A stretch of 64,000 bases of DNA from Pseudarthrobacter oxydans (GTDB lineage: Bacteria > Actinomycetota > Actinomycetes > Actinomycetales > Micrococcaceae), in contig NZ_JAUSSN010000006.1 in the NCBI RefSeq assembly GCF_030812335.1, forward strand, positions 248,001-312,000, read 5' to 3'. This document shows, piece by piece, positions 63,836-64,000 of this stretch. How positions within the stretch are numbered: position 1 is the first letter of the stretch; the number at the start of each line of letters is the position of its first letter. The notes beneath the pieces were generated by a model, which was given only the letters and a program-made list of their open reading frames with translations, was not told the DNA's origin and did not search any database. A program made the position numbers and the translations under genes.

Positions 63836-64000
63836 ATTCACAACGCATTTCAGTCAGGGAATGTTACGAATAGATAACGTTACCTGCCTGCGGCTGGTTC
63901 TTCACTGGGGCCGTAATCATTTGAGATGCTTCTCACCGGCACAACGAGCGTCAGGGTTCAAGCTCCCGCGGCCGCCGGGGGAGGTGGAGAAGGATCGATG

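Overview
This window is a stretch of high-GC actinobacterial chromosome. Gene order and protein sequences point to the Arthrobacter/Pseudarthrobacter group (Micrococcaceae). The evidence is the order ileS-folC-DUF4233-ndk, rne-type ribonuclease, rplU-rpmA-obgE-proB-proA-nadD-rsfS, frequent GTG/TTG starts, promoters of TTGNNN/TANNNT type, and intergenic perfect palindromes typical of these genomes. This is a reading of sequence and synteny, not a database result.

Layout. (1) 0-19 kb is core: translation (ileS, rplU, rpmA, obgE, rsfS, two tRNA-Ala), folate (folC), nucleotides (ndk), RNA decay (RNase E/G), proline (proB, proA), NAD (nadD), and a TPP-riboswitch-controlled ThiD-TenA fusion. (2) 19-31 kb mixes single genes (DoxX, PhnA/YjdM, DUF2254, a flavin monooxygenase, DUF3040, an RsmC-like methyltransferase, a ROK regulator) with a tightly overlapping six-gene MoxR-DUF58-VWA-VWA-TPR operon. 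(3) 31-35 kb is the methionine unit metF-metE, behind a recognisable promoter and a roughly 230-nt structured leader. (4) 35-44 kb holds a membrane protein, a DUF2004 protein, an aldehyde dehydrogenase, a LysR regulator and a divergent four-gene lipid-modification operon (FAD oxidoreductase, DUF1365, two cyclopropane-fatty-acid-synthase-like methyltransferases) whose first three genes match the order of M. tuberculosis Rv0449c-Rv0447c. (5) 44-48.4 kb is the class Ib ribonucleotide reductase operon nrdHIEF, with two NrdR-like boxes, a 15-bp hairpin between nrdE and nrdF, and a strong terminator.

(6) From about 48.4 kb to the end the character changes to an accessory region: low gene density, small orphan genes, terminators without genes, a broken NADAR-domain fragment, a nonsense-mutated IS21 istA remnant, and two families of intergenic repeats. 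Intact genes there are an LLM flavin oxidoreductase, LtrA, a cupin, a SARP/BTAD-type activator next to a small ABM-domain monooxygenase, and a GH13 glycosidase.

The most interesting unexplained signals are: a two-hairpin repeat present twice 4.4 kb apart with compensatory stem changes (56807-56990 and 61206-61385); a 35-nt repeat nearby (60361 and 61170); the metF leader; and the extended UfaA1-like lipid operon. I found no CRISPR array, no complete mobile element and no prophage. I could run no searches, so family names rest on motifs I can see and on memory of the families.
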